From Zeugodacus cucurbitae (taxonomy: Eukaryota > Arthropoda > Insecta > Diptera > Tephritidae), in assembly GCF_028554725.1 (NCBI RefSeq), contig NC_071670.1, positions 36,946,001 to 37,010,000 of the forward strand: a stretch of DNA of 64,000 nucleotides. Reading direction: 5' to 3'. This document shows positions 33,441 to 46,072 of the stretch, piece by piece. How positions within the stretch are numbered: position 1 is the first letter of the stretch; every line of letters begins with the position of its first letter. The notes below the pieces were generated by a model. The model was not told the DNA's origin. It ran no database searches and saw only the letters and a list, made by a program, of their open reading frames with translations. The position numbers and the translations under genes are program-made.

Positions 33441-36400
33441 TGTTTAATTATCTATTAAATTTAATATTTTTAGGCTAGCAACGCGAATCAAGCTCCAACT
33501 AAAAATAGTTATAATTGGTACTACGAAATTTTGTTGTGGTTGATCTGCAGTTAAATTGACCTAACTTCACTTCCACTAAGTCGGTTTGAAAACAATGAGA
33601 GGGGCATTAGCTTGCTTTTCATAATAGAATAATTTTTTAAGTGGGATATACTGATCCAAGTGAAGACTATTTTATCTAAATATAATGATAAACCATGAAC
33701 ATAGACTCTTAAAAATTGGTTCTTACTAGAGATTACCACATATATGACCTTTCTTCAACGGCTCAAGTGGTTTTACAGTTGATCATGATCCATCCCCAAG
33801 TCTAATTGGAACATAACTCTTGGAGCAGGACCTCTGGTATGAAATAAAAGATTGATAGAGCTATTTAGACCGTCCAGAATGCAGAATTAAGTGTAATGCC
33901 GCTCTGTAACACAATTCCAAGATCGATCTACAGAACCCACATTCAGTATCAATCATTAAACGATAATTAATTTGTGTGTGGGTGTGTATGTGTGGGGAAC
34001 CACATTGCTGTAAAAATTGACTCAAGGACATTTCTCTTCACATTGCAGCTCGGCAATTAAATGTTGACTAATGTGGAATGGCGGCATACGTGTAGATATG
34101 CCGAACAGCCCCCCACACCCACACACACATGCTGATACAAACACACAACGAAGTAACTAATGAGCGCAGTGACTAATTGAATTAAACTACACGTAATTAT
34201 TTCCATTTCAATGCCTCTGTCAACCAGGCAGCCAACCGAGCCAGTCGCCAGCCGTCAGCCGCCAGCCAGTCAGCGCTACAATGAGCGGTTGAATGAACAA
34301 ACGAGCAAATGAGTAAACGGGCGGACGTCGAACGACAAACGGTGAACACCGACGACAAGCGTACGAGCGTTTCCGGCGCAATTGCGGTATGAAGGAAGAA
34401 AAAAAATACACATGTATATACAGCTACAGGCATAGAAATGTGCACACACACACACGTATATTTGCTACAGAAAGATTTCTAAAGAAACATGGCAGCGCAG
34501 TTGCTCGTAGCACAGCCTTTGGCAATGAATGTGGCAAGTGCCTTGTGGGCGACGGGAAATGTGGCACACATCGGTGGCACTCACGTGAGACTAGCAAGGC
34601 ATTCGATATTGATAATAATGATGAAGGCGCTGAGGGTGATTATGCTGGAGAAGAATGTGTGTGTGTGCGTGTGCTAAGCTTAGTAGAAATTCTATTATGC
34701 TCATGCGGCAGAGACAACTATTTATAAATGTTTAGCAGAGCAAAGAACACAGACACACTCATTAAATGAGTATGTGTGTGCCTATTAAATGACAACTACA
34801 ACAGTTGGCATGCATGAAATGACTGAGAGACAGTCAGTACAGCGAGTAATTCACCTGTTATTGACCTCATTTATATTGACAGTGATTCGAATGTGTGAGT
34901 GTGTGTGTGTGTGTGTGGGTCTAGGCAAATACATGCACAAGTACTTCAGTTTGCAAATACATATTTAAACTTATATATATTGACAAGAGTGTCTATTTGC
35001 ACTTGCCTATCAAGTGCGCTGCATATTTGCTGTTGTACTTGCATGATTTATTTAAATACCTTTGCATGTAATGTGTATGTGACTGTGTTAGGTGTCACAA
35101 GTGGGGTTACATATATTGATTGCTGACAAATTGCACTCATTAAAGTTTGTAGGCCAAATGGGGTGAAAAATGTGGCACGTTCGCAGAATTCTTTTGTAAA
35201 TTACTGCGAGTTTCGTTTAGGTGCCTAAGGAACTGGAGGAGGACAAGATATGACTTTTCAGTTCAAGCCGTGGCATACTTCACTTAGCCATATATTGGTT
35301 TTCCTAATTGAATATTAAATAATTTATAAAAAATATGAATGGAACAGTTTCAGGCGGAAATACCCTTAACGCCCTCGATCAATATGGTACATATTTCGAA
35401 CTTCAAGAATTCCTTTAGAAAGTCCATTAGTTGCGACAGGAGCTGCCTTGGATTCAAAGATATTCTAAACCTCCCCACATAAAAAGACAACCTAGAACTC
35501 ACAGCAAGGACGAGAGCGCGACTTTGAACAATTTCAAAGTAACTCGACTTTACATTTAGTCGGACCAAAAAGAGAGTATTCTACTACGTAAGCCCTAAGA
35601 TAAGATCCTAAACTGATCTTCAGTATCGTCGAGGTCCATATAATCTCTATGAGACCAGGCAACATTGGACAAAATCTTCAAAATTTATGGATCACTAATG
35701 TTCAAGGCAACCTAGCGCAATTCCAAATCCTTCCTAAATGAACTCACTGCTAAACATTCATTAGAAGATGAAACCAGACAATATAGGAAATATATTTGGA
35801 GACTTGGTGGGTCCCAAAAACGCCTTGGCGTGGCGCCAGAAATTCTCTAGGCTCAACAGACTTCTAAGCTTAATCAGTTCAAGTATTAAGAGTGCCCATA
35901 TGGTATTACTGAAAAACGCATGTAAAGAGACCAAGAGCTCTAAGCACTTCTCGCTCATTCTGAACCACTACCGAGCTTAGTGAGTCAAAAGTAAATCTGA
36001 TAGGAACTAGTACAGTCAGTAGTGCATTATTAAACAGTTCCGGATGTATAGAGATAGGTATAATCGTGATATCGAATTGCACAAAGCTGTTGACTCACTT
36101 AGAGAATTCCAACTACAATGTAAGAAGATGGTACAAATCTCCAATGCAGCCGCAAAGCAGACATGGTTAAGATATGGAAGAGATAAAGAGGCTGTACCTC
36201 TTAGCCCTTCTCGCAGATAAATATCGTAGTTGGCATTGTAACATTGAATGAACCAATTTTGCAATTTTCTCCGGCCTCATCAATTAGTGGACCGCTGAGG
36301 GTCATTAAGTACCAAAAATAACTTCAACCGCTAAAAATGCAGTGATGTATTACGGTTCCAAGGTCTTACCACCTTGTAACACACCAGCGCCTGAGCGACA

Positions 36401-37260
36401 TGGATTCAAGATGCGAGATAACTGAAAGAACTCAAACCCATCAAGCCTCTCAGGATCACCTACACGATGAGGAATCGACCCGCAAGTTCAGGTAACTTAC
36501 TTTATTAAGACTGGCATAAAATATGTGGAGGAAAAGAACGAGCAAAATATCAACCTCTAACATCTATGTAAATCTCCGAAAAATAATTGATTTACACAAT
36601 ACTTCAAAGCATTATATCTTTCTTTCATGTTTATCAGATTATAAATGCCAAATCGCTTTGCATTGCTTATCTACAACTCATCTAATATCTCTTATAAATT
36701 CCTATTTTGCTCATACGTATATAATTCTCATTGAATTGCTAAATTCATCAATTTTCCTCAGCGAGCACCCCTCCTCCCCCGCGCTTGATGTGATTCCAGC
36801 AAAAGTGAATAGCACATTTTTGTAAATTGCCGCAGCTGATTGAATTTCGATTTGCAAGTATTTATGCCTCCAAGCCCTGTGCCACAGACAGACACACACA
36901 GAATATCAATCGCTTCTTTTGTGATTCGTGGCAAGAAAAAAAGCTGTTTGTGTGAAATATTGCGATTTCAACACAAAATTGCAGCGAAAGTCAGAATTCG
37001 GGCGAAGAAATGCAGGATTGGCATACAGTTACCAGGAATATATGGATGTGCTTGTGTGTATGTATGAGTTAAGCCGCAGCTGACAGTTGCTTGCGTTGCC
37101 AAAACGCAACAACAACAAAAAAACGAACACACAAGGAAGCGGAGAAAGCGAGAGAAAGTAAATAAAGCCTTGAAGGGACTGCTATGAGCAGTGGGGAACG
37201 ATTTCCAAACAAAATCTGGAAAAGCGCATCTTCAGCAAAGCACACATAGCTTCACTTATA
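33441..37260. other. Noncoding stretch
   Basis: No gene recognised. 34210-34400 is less AT-rich with repeated CCAGCCAGTCAG words and could be regulatory. The frames at 34389-34727 and 34489-34677 run into a GT repeat. 35380-36480 has a more even base composition and short open frames, suggesting an old unrecognised element, but I could not match it to a family. Confidence 0.5.
34892..34917. repeat. GT microsatellite
   Basis: TG/GT units with one GA interruption. Translated runs of CVCVC here are repeat artefacts. Confidence 0.9.
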
Positions 37261-37273
37261 AAGGGTAGTCCAT

Positions 37274-37591
37274 ATGATGTTTCGCTCTCTATTATGTGTT
37301 ATTTTGGCAGAGACGGTTCTGCATGCCAGTGAAAAATATACACAATACCCACACGGCGGTATTGTTGTAGTCAATACCTCGTATCTACTAAGATCAATTG
37401 CTCGTGAGATCCGGAAACGAACTTCCACCGAATCCAGGAAATCAATATATCAGACAACAGCCACAGAAGAACACTTCACAACCTTGATCGTCTGGCCTTT
37501 AAACGGTTTAATATGGACCTTGAGTACCGATAAGACCTTGAAACGAAAAAGAAACTGGATTATTCTTAAATTGCTCTCTCCCTCTTCATAA
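37274..37591 (+). other. Unrecognised 105-codon open frame
   Basis: The translation begins MMFRSLLCVILAETVLHASE, which resembles a secretion signal, and is then basic and mixed in composition. I do not recognise a family, and no splice partner or promoter is evident. In DNA this AT-rich a frame of this length is expected by chance somewhere, so it is listed only because of the signal-like start. Confidence 0.15.
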
Positions 37592-37597
37592 TCAGAG

Positions 37598-37960
37598 ACT
37601 TCTTGGATCTCAACTTACTCCACCTCTCTGTAAAATTTTCAAAAATAACACTTTGCTCCAAAGATGGGCCTTGTTGCGATTCGAAATGGAAAATATATTC
37701 TTCGCCGAATCATAATCATTGTGATCATGGTGAGACTTCTTGGAACTCAACTTGCTTTATCTCTCTATATTCATAGAGTGGAGAAGCGATTCGTATTGGA
37801 CAAAAGTTTTACTCTACTGAATCACGATAACCGGTAAATCCGGTCCCTTGAGATCGTGGAGAAGGCAGAATATCCGCAGAACGTGACTTCTTTCATCTGA
37901 GCTTGCTCTATATCTGTATAAAACCCCCAAAGGATGTTAGTTTGATCATAGTTCGAGCTT
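37598..37960 (+). repeat. Diverged tandem repeats, about 137-151 bp
   Basis: ACTTCTTGGAWCTCAACTT followed by a CTCTCTRTA word occurs at 37598 and 37735. A weaker version (ACTTCTTTCATCTGAGCTT) is at 37886. A GCGATTCG block also recurs about 76 bases downstream of the first and second. The copies are strongly diverged. Confidence 0.45.
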
Positions 37961-40043
37961 TCAGTGGGTCCTACTGGACAATAGAGTTTTGTACGAATAC
38001 ATCTAATTGAGCGGAAGACTACACCAGACGTTATCACCAAGATGCAAAAACGTGCTGAGATAGTTACTATTTGATAGCTGTTTTTAGGTGATAGCAGGCA
38101 GGTTTAGTTTTCTTTGGAATTACTGAGGGTAATTTCTTTCAGTAAAAAATAATGGTAAGCGATTCTTTGTGACCTAGAATTTGTAATCTGGATGTGGTCT
38201 CGGAGGTGTCATTTTGACCTAGTGGGTGACAGTATTATACGAGCAATGATTATGGCCCTTAAGAAAGCCATTGACGAGTTAGTTCTACTGGGGTTATCAA
38301 GATGTTATGAACCTTTTTTAAAAGATATTATAATATGGACCACCCTATATATGCCATATATATTATTAAACACACATGTCAAAATGTACAAATGACATGG
38401 CAAAGGACAAAAGCGCAATTCATATTGACTGTGGAAGTTTTCATTCATATTTTTCGCTTTTTTCTCTACTTATTCTTTCTGATTTTTTTTTTTGCATTTA
38501 ACATTTCCTTTAAAGTCTAAAATGCATTTCGCCATTCATATCCTGTCTTTGGGCTGACTTGATGCCAAAAGGGCATGTCAGTTGTGCTGCAAAGCTTGGC
38601 CTCAGCTTGCAATGTGGGGGGCATGTATCTGAGTATGTATAACTTCATGTATGTGTGAGACTTTCTTTTTTAAGCACATTTCAGCACTTGACGTGACGTT
38701 TTTCTTGTCTGTCTACGAACAAAGTCGACTATATTTACTCATAAGCGGAGGTTTAGTTACAACTGTAAGAGAGTTCTATATACATACTTATAAATATAGA
38801 TATATAGAGGTTCCCACGACGCTTAATATCGCTTTAAATACTAAGAAGCGGCACTGCTTTAAATGTTGTTGCTGTTGTTGTTACTGCTTTTTTAGCGCTT
38901 TCTTCACTCGACTTTGATTTTATACGACAAGCGTCTCAAAGTCTCCCTTGTTATGCTACCCCTTAGCGCGGTGTTAACTGCAAGGTCCTTGTGGCGGCAG
39001 GAAACGCAGCGTTCAACTCATACACACACACTCATCCAAATGAAATACAAATGTTGTATGTACTTTGCAATCATCACCCAACTTCTTTGCAAGATTGTTA
39101 CTGTTGTTGTTTTTGTATGTCAAGTGCTTAATGTCTGTTGCTGTTGTTGTTATTGGAGTTATTCAGATTGCCGCTGATGCTGCTGGTGACGCTGTGCGCC
39201 TGGCTTCACTGACTTCTTTCTTCTCTCTGTGAGTGTGTTTGTTTTTGTTGTTGCTTTGCTTTGTTACATAATAGAAAATCCTTAATGACATTTTCTTTAC
39301 AATTGTAAATCGTGAAAAGGATAAGTAATGGCTGTTGCACACACCCATACACCCGTACACACTCACATATACATCATCATTTGGCAGTTAAACTCCAGCG
39401 CTTGCACTAATATTTCACAGCAGCTTTGTTGGCAAGCACGTGAAATGTCGTCGGCAAAGCGGAAACAGCGCTCTGCTCTTTTGCTTTTTCTTTTATTTCG
39501 CTTGCTGGTTTACAGCTTAGCGAGCGAACTAAATGAATTGAGTGTTCCTGCTTTTGGCAACATTATCCATGCGCCATGCATTTGGGTGCGTCCTCCTCCG
39601 CCTCTTATTCCTTGATGTGAATGTCTTTTTCATCGCTGCGGATTGCTTTGTTGTCGCGCGAATGATAGTTATATTGTTACACGCATACACAAACATCCAT
39701 ATGAAATTGTTATTTTTTTATGTTTAAGTGTGGCAGCCAAGTGTTTGTTTATGCTTGTTCAGATCGCTGCCGGCCGCAGGAAGCACTGCAATTCCGTGCA
39801 AATTTTCATTGCATTTCATTGTTGAAGCATTATATGTTAAAAATATGCATATATTTTTTAGCTCCAACAACAATTCAAATTCAATTTTAGAGAACTTATA
39901 CTTTCACCGCATTTTAGAGCACTTAGCACATTGAAAACATATAGTAATATATGAACATGTCCATCAATGTTTTCTAGTGAGGAAAATACAGCTATAGGAT
40001 ATCTACATATATATAGATATATATATATTCATATCAAGTAACT
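37961..40043. other. Noncoding stretch
   Basis: Contains GTTGTT/GCTGTT runs at 38864-38885 and 39099-39150, and small frames made of them. No gene recognised. Confidence 0.6.
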
Positions 40044-40044
40044 T

Positions 40045-41075
40045 TTTTTTCATTAGCATTTTTTAACGTATCAGGCGTGAGTTGTGTCAAGCTTACATGT
40101 TATTTTTGTTCAGTATTGTTTGGCATTTCATCATGGGAAAACTCTACAAATTGTTCAACTTTATTGCGAAAATTCACGTTCTATAAAGAAAATGTTTCGC
40201 GCGCTTCGCTCAAGTTATGGTCAACCTAATCCGCCTACTGAGCGTACTATTCGCAACACCATCACCCATCTTGAGACCATATTTCGTTATTGGATAATAT
40301 GTACACGAAGACCGTGGAGGGTCGATTCGGCGCCATTCGCACCAACTCGGACTGACGTATGGAACGACTTGGTACATTTTATATCGAGATCTTAAATTGA
40401 CAGCGTACAAAATACAGCTTGTTCGAAGTACTGAAACCACTAGACCTTCCCCAGCGACATCGCTTCGCTCTATGAGTTCTTGAAAAGTTCCAAGAAGATC
40501 CGACGTTTTCAAGCCAAATTCTGTACAGCGATGAGGCCCATTTCTGGCTGAATGAGTATCTAAGCAAGCAAAATTGCCGCATTTCGGACGTAGAGCAACC
40601 TGAAGAGATTCAAGAGCTGCCATTTCATTTCATTGATAACCGACTATTTGATGACTTCAATTGAAGCTCGTGATCTCGACGCCACTTCCCACACATCGCA
40701 TCAATCAATGGATTTATTGAGGGAACATTTTGGTGAGCAGATAATTTCACCTTTTGGGCCGGTCAATTGGCCACCAAGATCGTGTAATATCTTTTTTTTT
40801 TACCGTTAGACTTTTTCCGGTGGGGACATGTAAAGTCTAAAGTCTATATAATCGGACAATCCCGCTTCGATTCAGGCCTTGGAGCAAAACATCATGCGCG
40901 TCATTCGACAGTTACTAGTCGAAAATATGGAACGAGTCATTGAAAATTGAACTCAACAGATGGACCATCTGAGACGTAGCCGCGTAGTCACATTTGCAAG
41001 ATATGATCTTTAAAAAACAAATGCAAGAGAATGTTCTTTCGAATAATAATAAACATTTCCAATTAATTTGTTTCC
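40045..41075 (+). pseudogene. Decayed DD41D-type mariner transposon
   Basis: Old copy of the same type of transposon as at 8.8 kb, inactive. The leader aligns up to about 40049, and the CATCATG start is at 40130-40135. After a deletion of about 24 bases with a frame shift, the N-terminal block reads RSIKKMFRALRSSYGQPNPP. Further blocks are ILYSDEAHFWLNEYLSKQNC (first catalytic D kept), then a large deletion, DATSHTSHQ (second D region) and NWPPRSC followed by a frame shift through a T-run. It ends with MDHLRRSR at about 40960-40985. It has multiple stops and shifts. Clean inverted repeats can no longer be seen. Confidence 0.9.
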
Positions 41076-41084
41076 CTATAGGGG

Positions 41085-42060
41085 GGAAACCCACTTAGAC
41101 TATCGAGAGCAGTCCTTTGTGATGCCGTAAAAATTCAACCCCCTTACTTATTTATGAATCGACAAAGCGCTTGGAACCTACCACAAATCTGCAGAGGTTT
41201 TTAACTTCTGGGTCCGTTAATTTGCGGGGGTGCCCAAAAAAGTGAGATCCAAGGATTTTTTGTCTAGATCTCGCAAAGGCGGGACTTTCCAAAAGGAAAT
41301 GTTGGGAGGATTCTACCTCACCTTCTTCTAGGCAGCTTTTGCAGCTAGCATCCGATAAAATTCTTAATTTGACCGCGTGAGTCCCAATGGGACAATGGCC
41401 AGTTAGAACACCTATAACTTGGGAATGATTGATCTAGTTTAGGGCAAAGAGTTCTCTTGACCTCTTGCGATTTACTTTGGGCCAGAATGATCTTACGACA
41501 GAACAGGTGCTAGTGACTGTCCAACGCCTGCTCAGTTCGACTGAGACCCATTCATCCAGAAGAAAGTTGCAAGAGGACAGCGGCGCTCCTGTTTGTTCCC
41601 ATTCCACTGTAAGTGCAACAGAAGTACCTGTCCTAGCAAGTTCATCAGCCTTGCAGTTTCATGCGATTCCGCTGTGGCCAATCCTTAACCAGCCTGGAGC
41701 GCACAGTCACTGAGCTTAAGGCTAATATTGCCACCCTACTATCAGAGTGGATCGTTACCTTTTTGAAAGCTGATGCACTCCGCAGCCGTGAATCCGCTGC
41801 AACCTTTATGGCCGCCACTTCCGCTTGAAACACGCTTCAATGGTCCGGAAGCCTAAAGCTGAAGTTAATGAGAAGTTCCGGACAATAAACTCCTCCCCCA
41901 ACTTTCCCCGCTAACTTCGACCCATTCGTAAAGAAGTTTACCGCGTCTCTCCTCCAGCGACTTCTACCCACCCAACCCTCTCTTGAAGGTATGAGAGCAG
42001 AGAATAGACCGCCAGGGAATAGCCTCGGAATGAAGTCGAAGCGCCTGAGGATACTAGAGT
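41085..42060 (-). pseudogene. LINE ORF2 3' fragment, family 2: RNase H and zinc knuckle
   Basis: Minus-strand remnant of a non-LTR retrotransposon carrying an RNase H domain, as in I-group elements. From 42060 downward the frame reads RFDFIPRLFPGG, then FTNGSKLAGKVGGG (RNase H start), FQAEVAAIKVAAD (glutamate block), HSDSRVAIL, and after a frame shift ADELARTGTS. It then gives GHCPIGTHAV-type sequence and a CCHC knuckle (CKSCLEEGEVESSQH, then FLLES where a C is expected). The first RNase H aspartate (usually TDGS) is N here. The last knuckle cysteine also appears replaced. The copy is 5'-truncated at about 42060. Confidence 0.85.
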
Positions 42061-43948
42061 GCCTTACTAATTTAATTTAATTTACTTAACATGATTGCAT
42101 CAAAATAGGAAACGAAAACCAACTAAATGATATTAAATTCAAATTTAATCCTCTATGAGTAAAATAATACAAATTGAGATATCAGAGCTGCAAAAGTTAA
42201 ATTATAAACAATTTTGCATACTATATATAGAAGCAAAACTCTTATTTTTGTTACATGAATATAAACAAAACTTACTGTTAAAACTTTTTTAATAAAAATG
42301 AAGTTTTTAAATTCTTTATTTTTTTATGTGAAAATTCTTCGTAGAAAAACTCCACCTTTGAATAGGAGTTAATTAAGCAAACAAGCGTATTTTATCTTGC
42401 CACAATGAACAGGAAACCGAAAATATTCACAGCAATGCATGGATACTAACTAACTAACACAATTTAGCACACAATTGCTGTAAAAATAGAATCCATATAC
42501 ATATCTATGTATATATGCATGTGGTCGATGCAGCAGGTGTAACATATCCTTGCAAAACAATGTAACGAGTACAACTTACAAAACAAACAACAAAAAAAGT
42601 GAACAGAGAAACTATTGCAAAAGAGCAAATTCATATTTTGGTTTGAAATAGAAATTCAGTAAATTGAAAATCGAAAACAGCAAGCGTTTTTACATGCACT
42701 CGTTGTTATATACATACATACATACATACATGTAAATATGTATATTTGTGGTTATTCGTGCAAAAGGAGCAGTAAAATAATGAAAATGGAAATGCAGGTA
42801 ATTGAAATGCGAGTATAAATCCATAAACAAATAAATAAACAACAACAACTACAGAAAAACAAGTGAGCCACTTGGAATGTAGTACACAGAAATTACAATA
42901 GCAACAACAAATGAAAATATTAAAAGCACGCAAACTTGCTCGAAGCGACCAATTGTTAGTTGTGTTATTGAATAACTGAAAACAACTGTAAATTGATGTT
43001 TCCGGTTGCCGCTTTCATGTGGTATGCGAGTCGAACAAATAAGAAAATATTGTTTCGGTGAAAATAACAACAAAAGATGGCACTATTGGAAGGACTTGGA
43101 TCTGGTTGGAAAGTTGAAAAGCTAAATAGTTAAAGAACCAGCGGTTGGACTTAAATACTACCATGGGTCCAAAAGACAACAAGAAGACTTTTGTATAGAA
43201 CAGAGCCAGGCCTTGCACAGGTCGGTCCCAAATGGACCCGAATTCCATCAAGCCCACGATCAGCAAACTTATTTGGAAAATATTTTATGCAGGTTCAAAC
43301 CACCCACAACTGCTCAATAAGTCTATAAATCTAACTGAGAATCAATCCAGAATGGAAGGCTTTTCTCTTAACTGAGTGGGAGGTTATTTATAGTACACAT
43401 TTATTAGAGATTTCAAGGCTTGTTTATAGATGATCTGTTGTCAGAACTAGAGCACACATTAGATCCCAATATTGATTAGAATTCTCCATTGAATCATTAT
43501 AAAAACATTACCGATTATATAAGAAACAACGAATAGTAATTTGGACTAGTAAGGGTCCTAAAACCTACCTGAAATCCCTGAATTTCAGTACGAGAAGCGG
43601 GAAGAATACAATGATTACAGGCTACGTAAGGACTTGTACTAAGGAATAATTAAGGGGTTTAACTTTGGCGTAAAATTAATCAACTCATGTTCCGGGGTTA
43701 TAATATTCGAAGTAGGAGATCCTTACTTCAATTAAATAAAATTGTATGTATAGAGATAGCCAAGCGTACAGATCTAGTTATATCCTCAGTTACTCTCTCT
43801 AAAAATGGAACCAACTTATTAGGTCTACAACTTTTCTTCTGTCATTTTTTTTTGTAAATTTAAGGGTTTTTTTTTGTATAAAAACGGTTACAAATGTCGC
43901 TGAGCCTCAGCCGCACTTTTCTTGGAATTAAAAAAAGAAAAGCAAAAA
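42061..43948. other. Noncoding stretch
   Basis: AT-rich, with the CATA microsatellite at 42710. No gene recognised. Confidence 0.6.
42710..42732. repeat. ACAT tetranucleotide microsatellite
   Basis: Short perfect run of ACAT/CATA units. Shorter runs of the same type recur at 28676, 47745 and 51061. Confidence 0.9.
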
Positions 43949-44255
43949 GTGACATTTTCAGTCGAGAATAAATTTGGGATGCAAACAGATCTCTACAAAT
44001 AGTTTGTTGGGTTAATGTTGACACAATGTCCAAGATCGGTATAAAACGATTTAATCGATTTAATCGACCAGTGCTTGACTCTAGAAACATTCCCGCAAAT
44101 GTCGAGAATTCGGCTCAAAAGGTGACATTTTCAGTTGAGAATAAATTTGGGATGCAAACAGATCTCTGCAAAGTTGACAAAAATGTCCAGATCGATATAA
44201 AAAAAATCGATTTAATCGACCAGTGCTTGACCCTAGAGACATCTATTGGAAAACG
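43949..44255 (+). repeat. Tandem duplication, 173-bp unit
   Basis: GTGACATTTTCAGT occurs at 43949 and 44122, followed in both by GAGAATAAATTTGGGATGCA, CAGATCTCT, a CCAGATCG/CAAGATCG block, TTTAATCGACCAGTGCTTGA and a CTAGARACAT end. The second unit is shorter in the middle. Similarity is high, so the duplication is fairly recent. I could not assign it to an element. Confidence 0.9.
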
Positions 44256-46072
44256 GCGTTATAGACCTAATAGTAAACGAGTTCCATGAGGTTCCATTGA
44301 CCTAAATTTGTTAGAAAGAAATCACATGAACTCTTGAAGTAAACTTAGCGCAAACTCTCTACCTTAGTGGGATTGATTTGGGTTAATTTTCAGATGGATA
44401 GTCGACTCAAAATCAGTAATAACGCATATTATGGGAACTTCCTGGATGATGATGTAATTTAAGCGTTCTGAAATAAATATACTGAACAAGGATATCTAAA
44501 AAGTTTGCCTAAACAAACCTGTGTCTCGTGGGGCTACATAGTAGATTAGATCAACCCTTAAGCTGGAACAACTTCCCTTAACCGAGATCTCAATCCACTA
44601 AATATCTGTCAATTGTATAATTCTTTCCATCACCTCGTTATAAACTTTTAATAATATTTGAACGGCGATATAAATCCACAAATCTCCCACCACCCTCAAC
44701 AATAACAACTCGGAATTATATCGTAACGGTCACTAAATAACGGGCATACAAGTTTAAGCTTCTGAAAATTCGCTGTGCCTACGGCGATCACAAGTAATAA
44801 AAACACCAACAATAAGAAAGTAAAATAAAATAAATTACAAAGAAAATAATATAATGCGTAAAGTTTCACGAAACACTTGAAGCGTAAATGAAAAAGTAAT
44901 AAAATTGCTAAAGACCAACCAACGTAGGAGTTATTTTATGCTGACCACACAGACGAACTGTACTGAGCAAATATCAACGGCATTTTTATAGATTTTTTTT
45001 CTAAATCGCACTTCGCGCTCCCGGTCAGTTTGTGCGCCTTATTTGAGAGCATTAGACGGCTTTATTACACATTTGAGCGCCCGGTTTTCCAGTATTAGGC
45101 GCGTAGTCTCAAAGGCCTAGGAAAAGGAAATTAAATGTTGGTGTAAAGAGAAAGAGAGCAAGACAGTGAGGGGTTTTAGTTCGAACGAAATGCCGACGGC
45201 ATAAAAAAGTAACGAGTATAGTAAAAGGTATTATATGAAAAGCATTAATACAAATAAATAAGGGAGAAAACAAATACCGCTGATAACTGTAAAGTTCTAT
45301 AAAATGTAGTTGTATGTAAACGTACGACTGTCAATATTTGTTTTGGTGGTTAGTTAGCGGTGGCACAATAATTTCCAATATCACTTAGCGGAATATAAAC
45401 AAGTTATAAGCCTACGGCGATATAAGCTCATGGAATTGATACAACATGTAATGAAAAAGTACATATGTATCTTCACATATACATACTCCTATTATATACA
45501 TATATGTATCTATATGACAGATATGAACTTATACATGAGCTCGATAATCTAGCTATTAATAATGGTTCACTACTCACTAACCAATTACGCAATGATAGAA
45601 GACCTCGAGACATTGTAAGAAATAAGAAGACCGTGATCCATCACGATAGTCACGAATATTCAAGAACAATACGATAAATGAGTCATGACCAGCTTGTTCC
45701 CACGAAAGTCGGGATTAAGTAAACCGATTTGATACAAATTTGTTATCCTGTCAGGGACTGTAAACTCGTTAGCATCCTTTGGAATTATTTAAGGAATTTT
45801 TTATGCCGTTATAAATACGTAATACATATACAATAAAAGCAAGGTCTACTATATCTATCCATATTCATATCATCAAATACCTTCCTACCCTTATCACCAA
45901 CCTTGTATCTATTAACATACCATGGAAATTTATAGAACAAAATATATAATTTCTAAAATATAGTCGAAAATTTAGTTTCAGGAAAAGTTCTGAAAGCGAT
46001 GAACAAAAACATAAAACATAACATAACTAATAAGCAGATATCAACCATTGAGGAAAGACTAAGTTTGAGTTC
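44256..46072. other. Noncoding stretch
   Basis: No gene or element recognised. A-rich around 44810-44930. Confidence 0.6.

Noticed and set aside
40210..40623. 137-codon minus frame
   Set aside because: It is the reverse of the decayed mariner transposase on the plus strand.
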